Positions 16,671 through 25,563 of a DNA stretch of 37,110 nt are shown piece after piece (positions within the stretch are counted from its first letter, which is position 1; each line of letters begins with the position of its first letter). The notes below the pieces were generated by a model. That model was not told where the DNA came from and did not search any database. It saw only the letters and a list, made by a program, of their open reading frames with translations. Position numbers and translations under genes: made by a program. The stretch is taken from contig DATGHU010000008.1 of the NCBI GenBank assembly GCA_035307765.1, positions 1-37,110 of the forward strand. The letters are read 5' to 3'. This DNA comes from a bacterium. GTDB taxonomy: Bacteria > Sysuimicrobiota > Sysuimicrobiia > Sysuimicrobiales > Segetimicrobiaceae.

Positions 16671-17704
16671 TGCGCTGCCAGAAATGCAAGGGCGAGGCTT
16701 CGGTTGAGATCCGCCGTCACCACGCGGCGTTCTGCAACGAGCACTTCGTCGAGTTCTTCGATCGGCAGGTGGAGCGATCGATCGAAGGGGAACGGATGTT
16801 CACCCGCGACGACCGGGTGCTCGTCGTGGTCTCAGGGGGAAAGGACAGCCTGGCGCTGTGGGATGTCCTGCGCCGACTGGGATACCAGACCACTGGGCTC
16901 TACATCAACCTGGGGATCGGCGAGTACTCCCATGAGTCCCAGCGTAAGGCCGAGGGGTACGCCGCCGGGCAGGGGGCGGAACTGCTGATCGCGGACATTC
17001 CCCACGACTACGGGATGAGCGTGGAGGACTTTGCGCGGGCGACGGGCCGGGTCAGCTGTTCGGCGTGTGGTCTGAGCAAGCGCTATCTATTCAATCGGGT
17101 GGCGATGGACCGGGGGTTTCCGGTGGTCGCCACCGGGCACAACCTCGACGACGAGGCGGCGGTGCTCCTCGGCAACCTCCTGCACTGGCAAACCGAGTAC
17201 CTGGCCCGTCAGGCGCCGGTGCTGCAGAGCACCCACCCGCAGTTCGCGAAGAAAGTGAAACCGCTCTACCGAATCGCCGAACGCGAGACCGCCGCGTACG
17301 CGGTGATCCGCGGCATCGACTACATCGTCGAGGAGTGTCCCAACAGCGTCGGGGCCAAGAGCCTCCTCTACAAAGACGCGCTCAACCTGCTCGAGCAGGC
17401 CGCCCCCGGCACGAAGCAGAGTCTTTACTGGGGGTTTCTGGAACGAGGCCGCCCGCTCGTCGAGGCGCTCGTCAGCCCCTCGCTTCGAGCCTGCATCCAC
17501 TGCGGTCAACCAACGACCGCCGAAGTGTGCGCTTTCTGCCGCATGACCGAGCGGGCGGCCGAGCGAATGCGGGTGCGACTGGCGTTGGCGTCCTCGACCC
17601 CCGGTCCGACGCCGACCCCCGGTGGCGGGACGCCGGCGGGGGAGGACCGGCCGGAAACCCCCGCCCCCCTGGCAGAGGTGGGTCGCCCGGGCCGTCCCGC
17701 CTAG
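16670..17704 (+). CDS. ttuA: tRNA-5-methyluridine(54) 2-sulfurtransferase TtuA (TIGR00269 type)
   Basis: Thiolates U54/T54 of the tRNA T-loop using ATP and a thiocarboxylated carrier. 344 residues. N-terminal zinc finger Cys3, Cys6, Cys22, His25; PP-loop SGGKDS at 55-60; iron-sulfur cysteines Cys130 and Cys133 (CSACG) plus Cys223 (EECPNS), matching the three-cysteine pattern of Thermus TtuA; C-terminal zinc finger Cys275, Cys278, Cys287, Cys290. A Pro-rich tail (about 305-344) is extra and probably disordered. Start overlaps the ubiquitin-like gene's stop, and TrmI follows. Confidence 0.9.
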   Translation: MRCQKCKGEASVEIRRHHAAFCNEHFVEFFDRQVERSIEGERMFTRDDRVLVVVSGGKDSLALWDVLRRLGYQTTGLYINLGIGEYSHESQRKAEGYAAGQGAELLIADIPHDYGMSVEDFARATGRVSCSACGLSKRYLFNRVAMDRGFPVVATGHNLDDEAAVLLGNLLHWQTEYLARQAPVLQSTHPQFAKKVKPLYRIAERETAAYAVIRGIDYIVEECPNSVGAKSLLYKDALNLLEQAAPGTKQSLYWGFLERGRPLVEALVSPSLRACIHCGQPTTAEVCAFCRMTERAAERMRVRLALASSTPGPTPTPGGGTPAGEDRPETPAPLAEVGRPGRPA

Positions 17705-17718
17705 GGGATCCCGCCCCC

Positions 17719-18582
17719 GTGTCATCCGGTCCCCTGAAGGCGGGCGATTCGGTCCTGCTCATCGATCGCCGGCGTCGACGGTACATGATTATGCTGCGCG
17801 CGGGTGGTGTCAGCGACCTCCGCGGCGGCAAGGTGGTCCACGATACCCTCCTCGGGGAGGACGAAGGCGGCACGATCGTCTCCAGCCGCGGCGAGCGGTT
17901 TCTCGTGGTGCGCCCCACGCTGGCCGAGTTTATCCTCGAGATGCCCCGAGGGGCGCAGGTCATCTACCCCAAGGATCTCGGGGCGATTCTCCTGGCCGCG
18001 GACATCTTCCCGGGGGCCCGGGTGCTGGAGGCGGGGACCGGATCGGGGGCGCTGACGATGGCGCTCCTTCGGGCGACGGGACCGCAGGGTCGGGTGACGA
18101 CCTACGATCTGCGTGAGGAGTTCGCGCGCATCGCCGAACGGAACATCCAGCGGTTCCTGGGCGCCGCCGACTCGCTGGTGCTCCGCCGGCAAGATATCTA
18201 CACCGGCGTGCTCGCTGAAGACCTTCCCATCGATCGTATCATCCTCGATCTCCCAGAACCGTGGCGGGTGGTGGGACATGCGGCACACGCACTGCCGCCC
18301 GGGGGGATCTTCGTCTCGTACGTCCCCACCGTCCCCCAGGTCGTCCAAACGACCGAGACGCTTCGGAACTCAGGGGCGTTCGCGATGATCGAGACGGTCG
18401 AGGTGCTGATGCGCCCGTGGAACATCGAGGGACTCAGCGTGCGGCCGGCGCACCGCATGGTGGCGCACACGGGGTTCCTCACCGCGGCTCGCCGGGTCCG
18501 CTCGATGGCCGCTGAACGCAACGACATTCCGGAGCCCGATGGACCTGCCGAGGGGGAGGGGGACGACCGCGGCGAGGTCTGA
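17719..18582 (+). CDS. trmI: tRNA (adenine-58-N1)-methyltransferase TrmI
   Basis: Makes m1A58 in the tRNA T-loop, with S-adenosylmethionine. 287 residues from GTG 17719. N-terminal barrel (PLKAGDSVLLID, RGERFLVVRPTLAEFILEMPRGAQVIYPKDLG) and the Rossmann domain motif RVLEAGTGSGALTMALLRA, then LDLPEPWRVV and a C-terminal RPAHRMVAHTGFLTAARR: all typical of the Gcd14/TrmI family. The final 20 residues are acidic. It lies 14 bp after ttuA; m1A58 and 2-thiolation at 54 occur on the same loop. Confidence 0.9.
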   Translation: MSSGPLKAGDSVLLIDRRRRRYMIMLRAGGVSDLRGGKVVHDTLLGEDEGGTIVSSRGERFLVVRPTLAEFILEMPRGAQVIYPKDLGAILLAADIFPGARVLEAGTGSGALTMALLRATGPQGRVTTYDLREEFARIAERNIQRFLGAADSLVLRRQDIYTGVLAEDLPIDRIILDLPEPWRVVGHAAHALPPGGIFVSYVPTVPQVVQTTETLRNSGAFAMIETVEVLMRPWNIEGLSVRPAHRMVAHTGFLTAARRVRSMAAERNDIPEPDGPAEGEGDDRGEV

Positions 18583-18587
18583 TCCCC

Positions 18588-19766
18588 TCAGTTCCGCTCG
18601 ACCGCCAGGCTGACGGCTTCGCCACCTCCCAGGCAGACCGCCGCGACGCCCCGCCGAACCTCCCGTGCTTGCATCGCGTACAGCAGTGTCGTGAGGATCC
18701 GAGCGCCGCTCGCGCCGATCGGATGACCCAGCGCCACCGCGCCACCATGGACGTTTACCCGTTCCATGTCGAGACCGACATCGCGGGCCACGGCGATGAC
18801 GACGGCGGCGTAGGCTTCGTTGATTTCGTAGAGATCGACCGCGTCCTTGGTCCAGCCGATCTTGGACAGCAACCGGCGGATCGCCCCCGCCGGGGCGATC
18901 GTGAACCACTCCGGCGCGGTCGCGTTCACAGCTTGGCCAACAATCCGCGCAAGGGGTCGCAGCCCCAACCGATCGGCGGCCTCCCTTGAGGCCATCACCA
19001 CCGCCGCCGCTCCGTCGCTGATCGACGACGCGTTCGCGACCGTGACGGTCCCGCCTTCCTCGAACACGGGGCGGAGTTTCCCGAGCTTTTCCGGGTCAAA
19101 CCTGCGCGGCTCCTCGTCTTCCTTCACCGTCGTGTGCTCGCCGCGGACGCTGGGGATGTCCACGGGAACGATTTCCTGCCGGAAGTGACCCGACTCCGTT
19201 GCCGCGATGGCCCGAGTGTAGGACCGGCGGGCGAATTCATCCTGCTCCGCCCGAGAGATCTTGTACTCGCGGGACAGGAGTTCCGCGCAACTTCCCATGT
19301 GCATATCGGTGTAGACGTCCCAAAGGCCATCGGTGATCATCGAGTCAACCAGAGCGCCGTGGCCCATTCGATACCCGGTACGGGCCCGATCGAGTAAATA
19401 AGGGGCGGCACTCATATTTTCCATGCCGCCGGCGACGACGATCTCAGCGTCGCCGGCCTGGACGGCCTGCGCCCCCAGCATCACCGCCTTGAGTCCTGAC
19501 CCGCACATCTTGTTCAGCGTCGTCGCCGGGACCGTATTTGGCAGCCCGGCGTAGAGCGATGCCTGGCGCGCCGGAGCCTGCCCCAATCCTGCGGCGAGGA
19601 TGATGCCCATATAAACTTCGTCCACCCGCTCCGGGGGAATCCGGGCCCGACGGGTCGCTTCCGCGATGGCCGCGCTGCCCAGCCGAGGTGCGGGAATCGA
19701 CGAAAGGCCCCCCTGGAACCGGCCGATCGGGGTCCGCGCGGCGCTCAGGATCACGACCTCGCGCAT
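18588..19766 (-). CDS. Acetyl-CoA acetyltransferase (thiolase)
   Basis: Reversible condensation or cleavage of acetoacetyl-CoA or longer 3-oxoacyl-CoA. 392 residues. Acyl-accepting Cys88 in [33 protein letters not shown]; the [19 protein letters not shown] block with the catalytic His; and the second Cys in [11 protein letters not shown] 19766 is chosen: the AAGGAGG ribosome site lies just upstream and [15 protein letters not shown] is the usual start. Works with the dehydrogenases at 2.9-5 kb in beta-oxidation or in C4 synthesis. Converges with trmI. Confidence 0.93.
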   Translation of the reverse strand: MREVVILSAARTPIGRFQGGLSSIPAPRLGSAAIAEATRRARIPPERVDEVYMGIILAAGLGQAPARQASLYAGLPNTVPATTLNKMCGSGLKAVMLGAQAVQAGDAEIVVAGGMENMSAAPYLLDRARTGYRMGHGALVDSMITDGLWDVYTDMHMGSCAELLSREYKISRAEQDEFARRSYTRAIAATESGHFRQEIVPVDIPSVRGEHTTVKEDEEPRRFDPEKLGKLRPVFEEGGTVTVANASSISDGAAAVVMASREAADRLGLRPLARIVGQAVNATAPEWFTIAPAGAIRRLLSKIGWTKDAVDLYEINEAYAAVVIAVARDVGLDMERVNVHGGAVALGHPIGASGARILTTLLYAMQAREVRRGVAAVCLGGGEAVSLAVERN

Positions 19767-19841
19767 AGCCACCTCCTTCACCGAGGGTACGTTACACGAC
19801 CCCGGGGGCATTCCCTGTGCGGCGGCTACACGTGGGTCGAA

Positions 19842-19871
19842 TTGACACTCCGCCGCGGCCCATGCTATCTT
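19842..19871 (+). promoter_or_regulatory. Probable lysA promoter
   Basis: A perfect -35 TTGACA (19842-19847) is followed after 18 bp by TATCTT (19866-19871). It lies in the divergent gap between the thiolase and lysA genes, with a transcript start expected about 50 nt before the lysA GTG. The -10 is only a 4-of-6 match. Confidence 0.5.
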
Positions 19872-19928
19872 GGGTGCGGCGCCAGCCTGGTTTGCCGGGC
19901 GGGCGCCACGTTGTATGGGAGGATCGAC

Positions 19929-21257
19929 GTGGAGGGCAAATTAGCGGTCGGGCAGGCGGGAGCGCTCCCGCTGGGATTGGCGCAGGCGAACGAGTGGACG
20001 GTCGGCGGTGTCAGCGCCCGGCGGCTCGCGCGAGACTTTGGGACGCCGCTGTACGTCATGGACGAGGGCCGACTGCGGGCGAACTGCCGAGCCTACACCG
20101 CGGCACTCCGGGAGTCATACCCGCACTCGCAGGCGATCTTCGCGAGCAAAGCCCTGTGCTGCATGGCCACCTGTCGTCTGGCCTACGACGAAGGGCTCTG
20201 GGTGGATGCGGTGTCGGTCGGGGAGATCCACACAGCCCTCCGGGCCGGGATCCCCGCCGGCGCGCTGTTGCTCCACGGGAGCAACAAAACGCCCGACGAG
20301 CTCCGCGTCGCCCTCCAGGCCGGCGTTGGCCGGATCGTCGTCGACAACCTCTATGACCTCGAGCTCCTAGAGACGCTGACCAGCGAGATGCACCAACCGG
20401 TCGATGTGCTCCTGCGGCTCACCCCGGGCATTGAGCCGCATACCCACAAGGCCATCATCACCGGCGGCGTTGACAGCAAGTTTGGCCTCGGCATCGTCGA
20501 CGGAACCGCGCGGGAAGCGATGCGGCGGGCGCTCGAAATCCCCGGGGTGCGGGTGCGCGGGATCCACTGCCATATCGGGTCTCAAATCATGGAGCTCGAC
20601 CCGTTCAAGACGGCAGCGGAATCGATGATGGAGTTTGCGATCTGGATGGCCCGGGACGTTCGGGTGCCGGTGGAAGAGCTCGATCTCGGCGGGGGGCTCG
20701 GCATTCGGTATCTCCCCACGGACACGCCGCCGCCGATTCGGGACTACGTATCGGCGCTGGCGGCGATCGTCAAGGAACGGGCGCAGGCCGCCGGCATCCC
20801 CCTGCCCAGGCTGATGCTCGAGCCGGGGCGATCGATCGTGGGAGACGCGGGCGCCACCCTGTACACGGTGGGAGCGGTGAAGCCGGTCGCCGGGGTCCGC
20901 ACCTACGTGTCCGTCGACGGAGGCATGTACGAGAACCCGCGTCAGGCGCTGTACCAGGCTCGGTACGAAGCGGCGCTGGCGGAGCGCCTTACCGAACCCC
21001 GCAACCAGACGGTGACGATCGCCGGCCGATGCTGCGAATCCGGCGACGTGCTCATCTGGGAAGCCAAGCTGCCGCCACCGCGGTCGGGAGACCTGCTGGC
21101 GATCTTCGGCACGGGCGCCTACAACTACGCGATGGCGAGCAACTACAACCGGTATCCGCGGCCCCCGATCGTGTTTGTCCACGATGGTCGGACGCGGGTG
21201 GTCGTGGAACGCGAGACCGTTGAGGATCTGCTGGCCAGGGACGTCCCGCCGGCCTGA
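19929..21257 (+). CDS. lysA: Diaminopimelate decarboxylase
   Basis: PLP-dependent last step of lysine synthesis. 442 residues. N-terminal TIM barrel with Lys74 (AIFASKAL) as the PLP lysine, VDAVSVGEI, HGSNKTPDEL, HCHIGSQI and LDLGGGLGI (phosphate loop); C-terminal domain with CCESGDVL, containing the catalytic Cys, and GAYNYAMASNYN. GTG 19929 is chosen because GGGAGGA lies 5 nt upstream; the preceding open codons overlap the promoter. Leads a plus-strand run with an M50 protease. Lysine use here may also feed diaminopimelate for peptidoglycan. Confidence 0.93.
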   Translation: MEGKLAVGQAGALPLGLAQANEWTVGGVSARRLARDFGTPLYVMDEGRLRANCRAYTAALRESYPHSQAIFASKALCCMATCRLAYDEGLWVDAVSVGEIHTALRAGIPAGALLLHGSNKTPDELRVALQAGVGRIVVDNLYDLELLETLTSEMHQPVDVLLRLTPGIEPHTHKAIITGGVDSKFGLGIVDGTAREAMRRALEIPGVRVRGIHCHIGSQIMELDPFKTAAESMMEFAIWMARDVRVPVEELDLGGGLGIRYLPTDTPPPIRDYVSALAAIVKERAQAAGIPLPRLMLEPGRSIVGDAGATLYTVGAVKPVAGVRTYVSVDGGMYENPRQALYQARYEAALAERLTEPRNQTVTIAGRCCESGDVLIWEAKLPPPRSGDLLAIFGTGAYNYAMASNYNRYPRPPIVFVHDGRTRVVVERETVEDLLARDVPPA

Positions 21258-21274
21258 TCAGGAGATCGAGGCGC

Positions 21275-21883
21275 GTGCTCAGACTGGATCCGCTCGTGCT
21301 CGCGTTGCTGCTCCCCGCCGTGCTCCTCGCGGTGACCGTTCATGAGTACGCGCATGCGCTGGTCGCGGACCGGCTGGGAGATCCCACGGCCCGGCAGTTG
21401 GGGCGGCTGAGCCTCAATCCCTTGGTCCACCTTGATGTGTTGGGGACGCTGTTCTTCGTGCTGTTCGGGTTTGGGTGGGCGCGTCCCGTGCCCGTGAATC
21501 CGCGAAACTTTGCCGACCCCCGGCAGGGAATGCTCCAGGTGGCGCTCGCGGGTCCGCTGGCGAACGTTACGGTCGCGTTCGCGGTCGGCCTGCTCATCCG
21601 GGCCCCGGGGGTCATCGATGGGCTCTGGCTCGCCCTTGCCTCAATGCTGGTGAGGATCAATCTCGTGCTCGCGATCTTCAACCTCATTCCGATCCCGCCC
21701 CTCGACGGATCGCGGATTCTGACGAGCCTGCTCCCGGTCGATCGGGCGCAGGCGTATGCGCGGATTCAGCCGTACGGCACGGTGTTGCTCCTGTTGCTGC
21801 TCTACACCGGAGTGGTGGGGCAGGTGATCTCGCCGGCGATCCGGTGGCTGTACGCAATCTCGACCGGGAGCTTCAGCTTGTGA
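21275..21883 (+). CDS. Site-2-protease-like membrane metallopeptidase (M50)
   Basis: Multi-spanning inner-membrane zinc protease, 202 residues. HExxH is H23-E-Y-A-H27 in the first transmembrane segment; the second motif NLIPIPPLDGSRIL (the NPxDG-type metal-ligand Asp) is at about 136-149. There are about five hydrophobic segments and no PDZ domain, as in the short FtsX-independent YwhC/Rip-related class. GTG 21275 follows CAGGAG. Natural substrates are unknown for this subgroup. Next to lysA and ahead of scpA, an arrangement common in Gram-positive genomes. Confidence 0.88.
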   Translation: MLRLDPLVLALLLPAVLLAVTVHEYAHALVADRLGDPTARQLGRLSLNPLVHLDVLGTLFFVLFGFGWARPVPVNPRNFADPRQGMLQVALAGPLANVTVAFAVGLLIRAPGVIDGLWLALASMLVRINLVLAIFNLIPIPPLDGSRILTSLLPVDRAQAYARIQPYGTVLLLLLLYTGVVGQVISPAIRWLYAISTGSFSL

Positions 21884-22032
21884 GCGGGGCCGCCGGGCCG
21901 CTGTGACCTCCTCGGGCCGTCCGGCAGCAGGAACGGGCCCGGCGATCGGCGAATACGCGCAAGTAGCAACGGGAGCCACAAACGCAGCAAACGACGCAGC
22001 CTTGAACCGAAGCAGCGCCCGGAGGACGGCCC

Positions 22033-22752
22033 GTGGCCTACCACGTTCAGTGTGAGGGCTTTACCGGCCCCTTGGATCTCCTCGTCAGCCTTGCCTACCG
22101 CGGTCAGGTGGATTTCAAAGCCGTCTCGCTCCGCACGATCGCGGAAGGGTACGTGGAGCGCGCCCGCGAGACCCTCGACCTCGAGGAAGCCACGGAGGTG
22201 CTGGTCCACCTCGCGGTGCTCGCCGACCTGAAAGTCCGCACCCTCGTCCCGCATGCCCCACCCGCAGAGGCCCCCGCGGAAGAAACCGAGGTCCCATCCG
22301 ACCTTCGAGATCGCCTGGGGGCTCAGATGGCCGAGTATCTCAAATTCCGCGAGGCGGCACACGCTCTGCGGGTCCTCGAAGAGATTCAGAGCCAGGTTTT
22401 TGTCCGCTCGGCCGATGCGCCGGACCCGCACGGCGAGGTATTGGTCGAGGGGGTAACCCTCCAGGATCTCTTCGCCGCCTTCGCGCAGGTCCTGCGGCGG
22501 GCGCGCGAAGCGCCCCGGCAGATCCCGGGCGAAGAGTTCACCGTCGAGGGGAAGATGGAAGCCCTGCTCGGCGTCCTCCGGCAGGAACCGGCCGGGGTGA
22601 CGTTTGAGGCATTGTTTCTGGCCAGCGCCAGCCGGCTCGAGATCATCGTGACCTTCCTGGCGATGTTGGAACTGATCAAGCAGCGGCGCATCCGCGTCCG
22701 GCAGCCCAAGGTCTTTGGAAATATTCTGGTGATGCTGGTCGAGGCGTCATGA
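22033..22752 (+). CDS. scpA: Segregation and condensation protein A (SMC kleisin)
   Basis: Kleisin that bridges SMC heads in the chromosome-condensing complex. 239 residues. The N-terminus EGFTGPLDLLVSLAYRGQVDF is the ScpA hallmark; then an acidic linker near 75-90, and the C-terminal winged helix (VTFEALFLASASRLEIIVTFLAMLELIKQRRIRVRQ). GTG 22033 follows GGAGGA by 6 nt. The stop overlaps the next start (ATGA). A 10-bp inverted repeat pairs 21913-21922 with 22024-22033 over the start; possibly chance. Confidence 0.95.
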   Translation: MAYHVQCEGFTGPLDLLVSLAYRGQVDFKAVSLRTIAEGYVERARETLDLEEATEVLVHLAVLADLKVRTLVPHAPPAEAPAEETEVPSDLRDRLGAQMAEYLKFREAAHALRVLEEIQSQVFVRSADAPDPHGEVLVEGVTLQDLFAAFAQVLRRAREAPRQIPGEEFTVEGKMEALLGVLRQEPAGVTFEALFLASASRLEIIVTFLAMLELIKQRRIRVRQPKVFGNILVMLVEAS

Positions 22753-23465
22753 GCGAGAGGCCCGTGCGGATCGGAGGCACGCGTGCGGGAAGTCAGGCCG
22801 GTGAATCCGGCCGGGACTCGGTCGTGGGCAACGGATCGGCGGGGACCGGCGGGGCGACCGTCGCGTCGGGGGCCCGGCAAGCGGCTGGTCTCGGCGGGCC
22901 GGGCGCTGAATCGACGGGGAATGGGGAAGGTACTACAGATGTGCGAAACGCCATCGAGTGCCTCCTCTTGGCTCGGGGCGGTCCGGTTCGCCTCGAGGAG
23001 ATGCGAAAGGTGTTGGAACTCAGCGAAGCCGAGCTCCTGGCCACCTTGGCGGCCCTGCAGGTCGAGTACGAGGGGCGAGGTCTTCAGATTCAGGAGGTGG
23101 CACAGGGGTATCAGCTGTGCACCCGCCCCGAGTACGGCGGGTATGTCCAGCGGTTGCTTCGCCTCGGCGAACTCGAGCCGCTGACCCGCGCCACGCTGGA
23201 TGTCTTGGCGATCGTCGCCTACCGCCAGCCGGTGACGCGGGCGGAGGTGGACGTCATCCGCGGCGTTCAGTCGACGCACCATCTGGTCAAGCTGCAGGAT
23301 CGGCGGCTGGTCCGGGAGGTAGGGCGGCGCCCGGGCCCGGGGCGGCCGATTCTGTACGGGACCACCGACGGATTCCTTCGATACTTCGGCCTCAAAGACT
23401 TGGGCGCACTCCCCAAAATCGGCAATCATGAGCTGTCGGACGCACTGGTTCCGCCGGGTCCCTAA
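22749..23465 (+). CDS. scpB: Segregation and condensation protein B
   Basis: Partner of ScpA in SMC condensin; two winged-helix domains. From ATG 22749 (ATGA with scpA) it has 238 residues, with the conserved part beginning at about residue 65: VRNAIECLLLARGGPVRLEEMRKVL, RPEYGGYVQRLL, VLAIVAYRQPVTRAEVDVIRGV, GRPILYGTTDGFLRYFGLKDL. The first 64 residues are Gly/Ser/Ala-rich and unlike other ScpB proteins. An internal GTG at 22941 with GGGGAAGG in front would give a 174-residue, family-length protein. The 3' end overlaps dacF by 38 bp. Confidence 0.92.
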   Translation: MSERPVRIGGTRAGSQAGESGRDSVVGNGSAGTGGATVASGARQAAGLGGPGAESTGNGEGTTDVRNAIECLLLARGGPVRLEEMRKVLELSEAELLATLAALQVEYEGRGLQIQEVAQGYQLCTRPEYGGYVQRLLRLGELEPLTRATLDVLAIVAYRQPVTRAEVDVIRGVQSTHHLVKLQDRRLVREVGRRPGPGRPILYGTTDGFLRYFGLKDLGALPKIGNHELSDALVPPGP

Positions 23466-24648
23466 GGCCCCGGCGCGCTCGTGGGGGTGGGGCATTCTCA
23501 TCCCCCTGGTGGCGTTCGCGCCGACGTGGGCGGGGGTGCCGTCCCGCGGGCCGGGGGTTGAGCCGCGTCGAGCCAGTGAGGTCGTTCCGGTAAACATCAC
23601 CGCCACCGCCGCAATCCTGATAGACGCGAGGTCCGGTCAGGTTCTCTACAGCCGCAACCCCCATCTGCGGTGGCCCCCTGCCAGCACGACCAAAATCATG
23701 ACCGCGCTCGTGGCGCTGGAGCATGCGCACCTCGACACCCTGATCGAGATCAGCCCAGAGGTGGCGCATTTCCGAGAGGGGTCGGTCGTGGGCCTGCCCG
23801 CAGGGGCAAAGATCTCGCTGCACGATTTGCTCTACGCCCTCCTGTTGCCATCGGGGAACGACGTCGCGCTCGCCGTGGCGGAAGGCGTGTCCGGCTCGGT
23901 GCCGGCCTTCGTGGATCTGATGAACGATCGCGCCAAGGAACTCGGCGCCGTGCAGACGCATTTCACCTCCCCGCACGGATTGTTCGATCGGGAGCACTAC
24001 ACCACCGCCTACGACCTCGCGCTGATTGCCGACGCGGCGATGCAGGACCCCGTGTTCCGCGAGATCGTGCATACGCGGCGCTGGACATTTTCGGTGCCCG
24101 GTTACCGTGCGCGCTGGCTGTTCAACCACAACCGGCTGTTGAGCCGGTATCCGGGCGCGGACGGGGTGAAAACGGGTTACGTCCACCAGTCCGGGCAGAC
24201 GCTGGTTGCCTCGGCCACGCGAAACGGATGGCGGCTCATCGCCGTGCTCCTTCACAGCCGGGACGAATGGGGCGATGCGGCACGCCTGCTCACCTACGGG
24301 TTCACCCACTATCGTTCCACGGAGGTCGCGTCGGTCGGTGAGCCCCTGGCGGTTGTGCAGCTTTCCGCGGGGGGTGCGCTGCTGACCGGAGTGGTGCCCC
24401 AACCCGAGTACGCGGCACTGCTTCCGGGCGATGTGGTCCGGCGCCAGGTCAGACTGGATCCGCGCGTGAACCTGCCGATCCGCCGCCGCGCCAGGGTGGG
24501 ACAGGTCGATTTCTACGCGTCGGGAAGACTGCTGCGCTCCGCTCCACTGGTGGCGGCAGAAGATGTCACGGCCCCCACGGGGTGGCCCGGATTGATGTCG
24601 TGGTTCGGCCGCGTCGTGTCGGATTTGTCCGCCGTTTCGCGCCTGTAG
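23428..24648 (+). CDS. D-alanyl-D-alanine carboxypeptidase (DacF/PBP5 type)
   Basis: Trims peptidoglycan stem peptides outside the membrane. 406 residues. Signal-peptide-like hydrophobic stretch at about 19-36, then the three S11 active-site motifs: S86-T-T-K89 (SxxK), S142-G-N144 (PSGND) and K247-T-G249 in GVKTGYV. C-terminal beta domain from about 300 resembles PBP5 C-terminal domain, with a short hydrophobic end (GLMSWFGRVV) that may anchor it. ATG 23428 lies inside scpB, giving coupling. Confidence 0.92.
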   Translation: MSCRTHWFRRVPKAPARSWGWGILIPLVAFAPTWAGVPSRGPGVEPRRASEVVPVNITATAAILIDARSGQVLYSRNPHLRWPPASTTKIMTALVALEHAHLDTLIEISPEVAHFREGSVVGLPAGAKISLHDLLYALLLPSGNDVALAVAEGVSGSVPAFVDLMNDRAKELGAVQTHFTSPHGLFDREHYTTAYDLALIADAAMQDPVFREIVHTRRWTFSVPGYRARWLFNHNRLLSRYPGADGVKTGYVHQSGQTLVASATRNGWRLIAVLLHSRDEWGDAARLLTYGFTHYRSTEVASVGEPLAVVQLSAGGALLTGVVPQPEYAALLPGDVVRRQVRLDPRVNLPIRRRARVGQVDFYASGRLLRSAPLVAAEDVTAPTGWPGLMSWFGRVVSDLSAVSRL

Positions 24649-24666
24649 CGCACGTTCATCCTGCCC

Positions 24667-25563
24667 ATGACGGGCGTCCCATGGGTCCTGCGTAGTCTCC
24701 TCTTCGTTCCGGGAAACCGCGCCGACATGATTGCGAAGGCGGGGCGCTACGGCGCGGACGCCATCATCCTGGATCTTGAAGATGGGGTGGCGCCGGAGGA
24801 GAAGGATCAAGCGCGCCGCGTGGTCCGTGCGGCATTGGACGCCGGACTGCCCGGCAAGCCGGTTGTCTGGCTCCGGGTGAACGGCGCGGCGAGCGGCCTC
24901 TTGGAGATGGACCTCCGGGAAGGATTCCGGCCGGGTGTGGTCGGGGTGTGCCTTCCGAAGTGTGAGACCGGGGAAGACGTGCTGACGGTCGACGTCCACC
25001 TGCGGATTCTCGAGACCGCGCACGGACTCTCGCTCGGGGAGACCCGGCTGTTGCCAATGATCGAAAGCGCGCGAGGTGTGGTCAATGCGAGCGCGATCGC
25101 GTGCCGCCACCCGCGGGTGTGCGGCGTGGGATTCGGCGCTGAGGATTACACAGCGGATCTCGGGGTCGTGCGCACACGGCAGGGGGAAGAGATCGCCTAT
25201 CCAAGAGCCGCGGTGAGCGTCGCTGCCCATGCCGCCCACGTCGAGGCTGTGGATGGGATTTTTGCGGATTTTCGAGACGCGGAGGGGTTGCGGGCGGACA
25301 CCGCGGCCGCGCGCCGGCTGGGTTATACCGGCAAGATGGTGATCCACCCAGCGCAGATCGCCCCCGTGCACGCAGCGTTCACGCCGGGCCCGGAGGAAAT
25401 CGCCCACGCGCAGCGGGTGGTGAACGCATTTGAGGAGGCCCGCTCCCGCGGATCGGGCATCGTGGTGGTCGACGGCGCCATGGTCGATCGCCCCGTCGTC
25501 CTGCGAGCGCAGCGTACGCTGGCGATCGCGGCCCGATCGAGGCCGGCGGGCGGCGAGAAATGA
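24667..25563 (+). CDS. HpcH/HpaI-CitE-family acyl-CoA lyase
   Basis: TIM-barrel lyase of the citrate-lyase beta / malyl-CoA lyase family; cleaves or condenses 2-hydroxyacyl-CoA thioesters with a Mg-bound carboxylate. 298 residues: RSLLFVPGNRADMIAKA at the N-terminus, AIILDLEDGVAPEEK, LLPMIESARGVVNA, GFGAEDYTADLG and GKMVIHPAQI are signature segments. It may be a malyl-, citramalyl- or methylmalyl-CoA lyase; no partner citF/citD genes are nearby, so a citrate-lyase complex is unlikely. Overlaps the next gene (ATGA). Confidence 0.88.
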   Translation: MTGVPWVLRSLLFVPGNRADMIAKAGRYGADAIILDLEDGVAPEEKDQARRVVRAALDAGLPGKPVVWLRVNGAASGLLEMDLREGFRPGVVGVCLPKCETGEDVLTVDVHLRILETAHGLSLGETRLLPMIESARGVVNASAIACRHPRVCGVGFGAEDYTADLGVVRTRQGEEIAYPRAAVSVAAHAAHVEAVDGIFADFRDAEGLRADTAAARRLGYTGKMVIHPAQIAPVHAAFTPGPEEIAHAQRVVNAFEEARSRGSGIVVVDGAMVDRPVVLRAQRTLAIAARSRPAGGEK

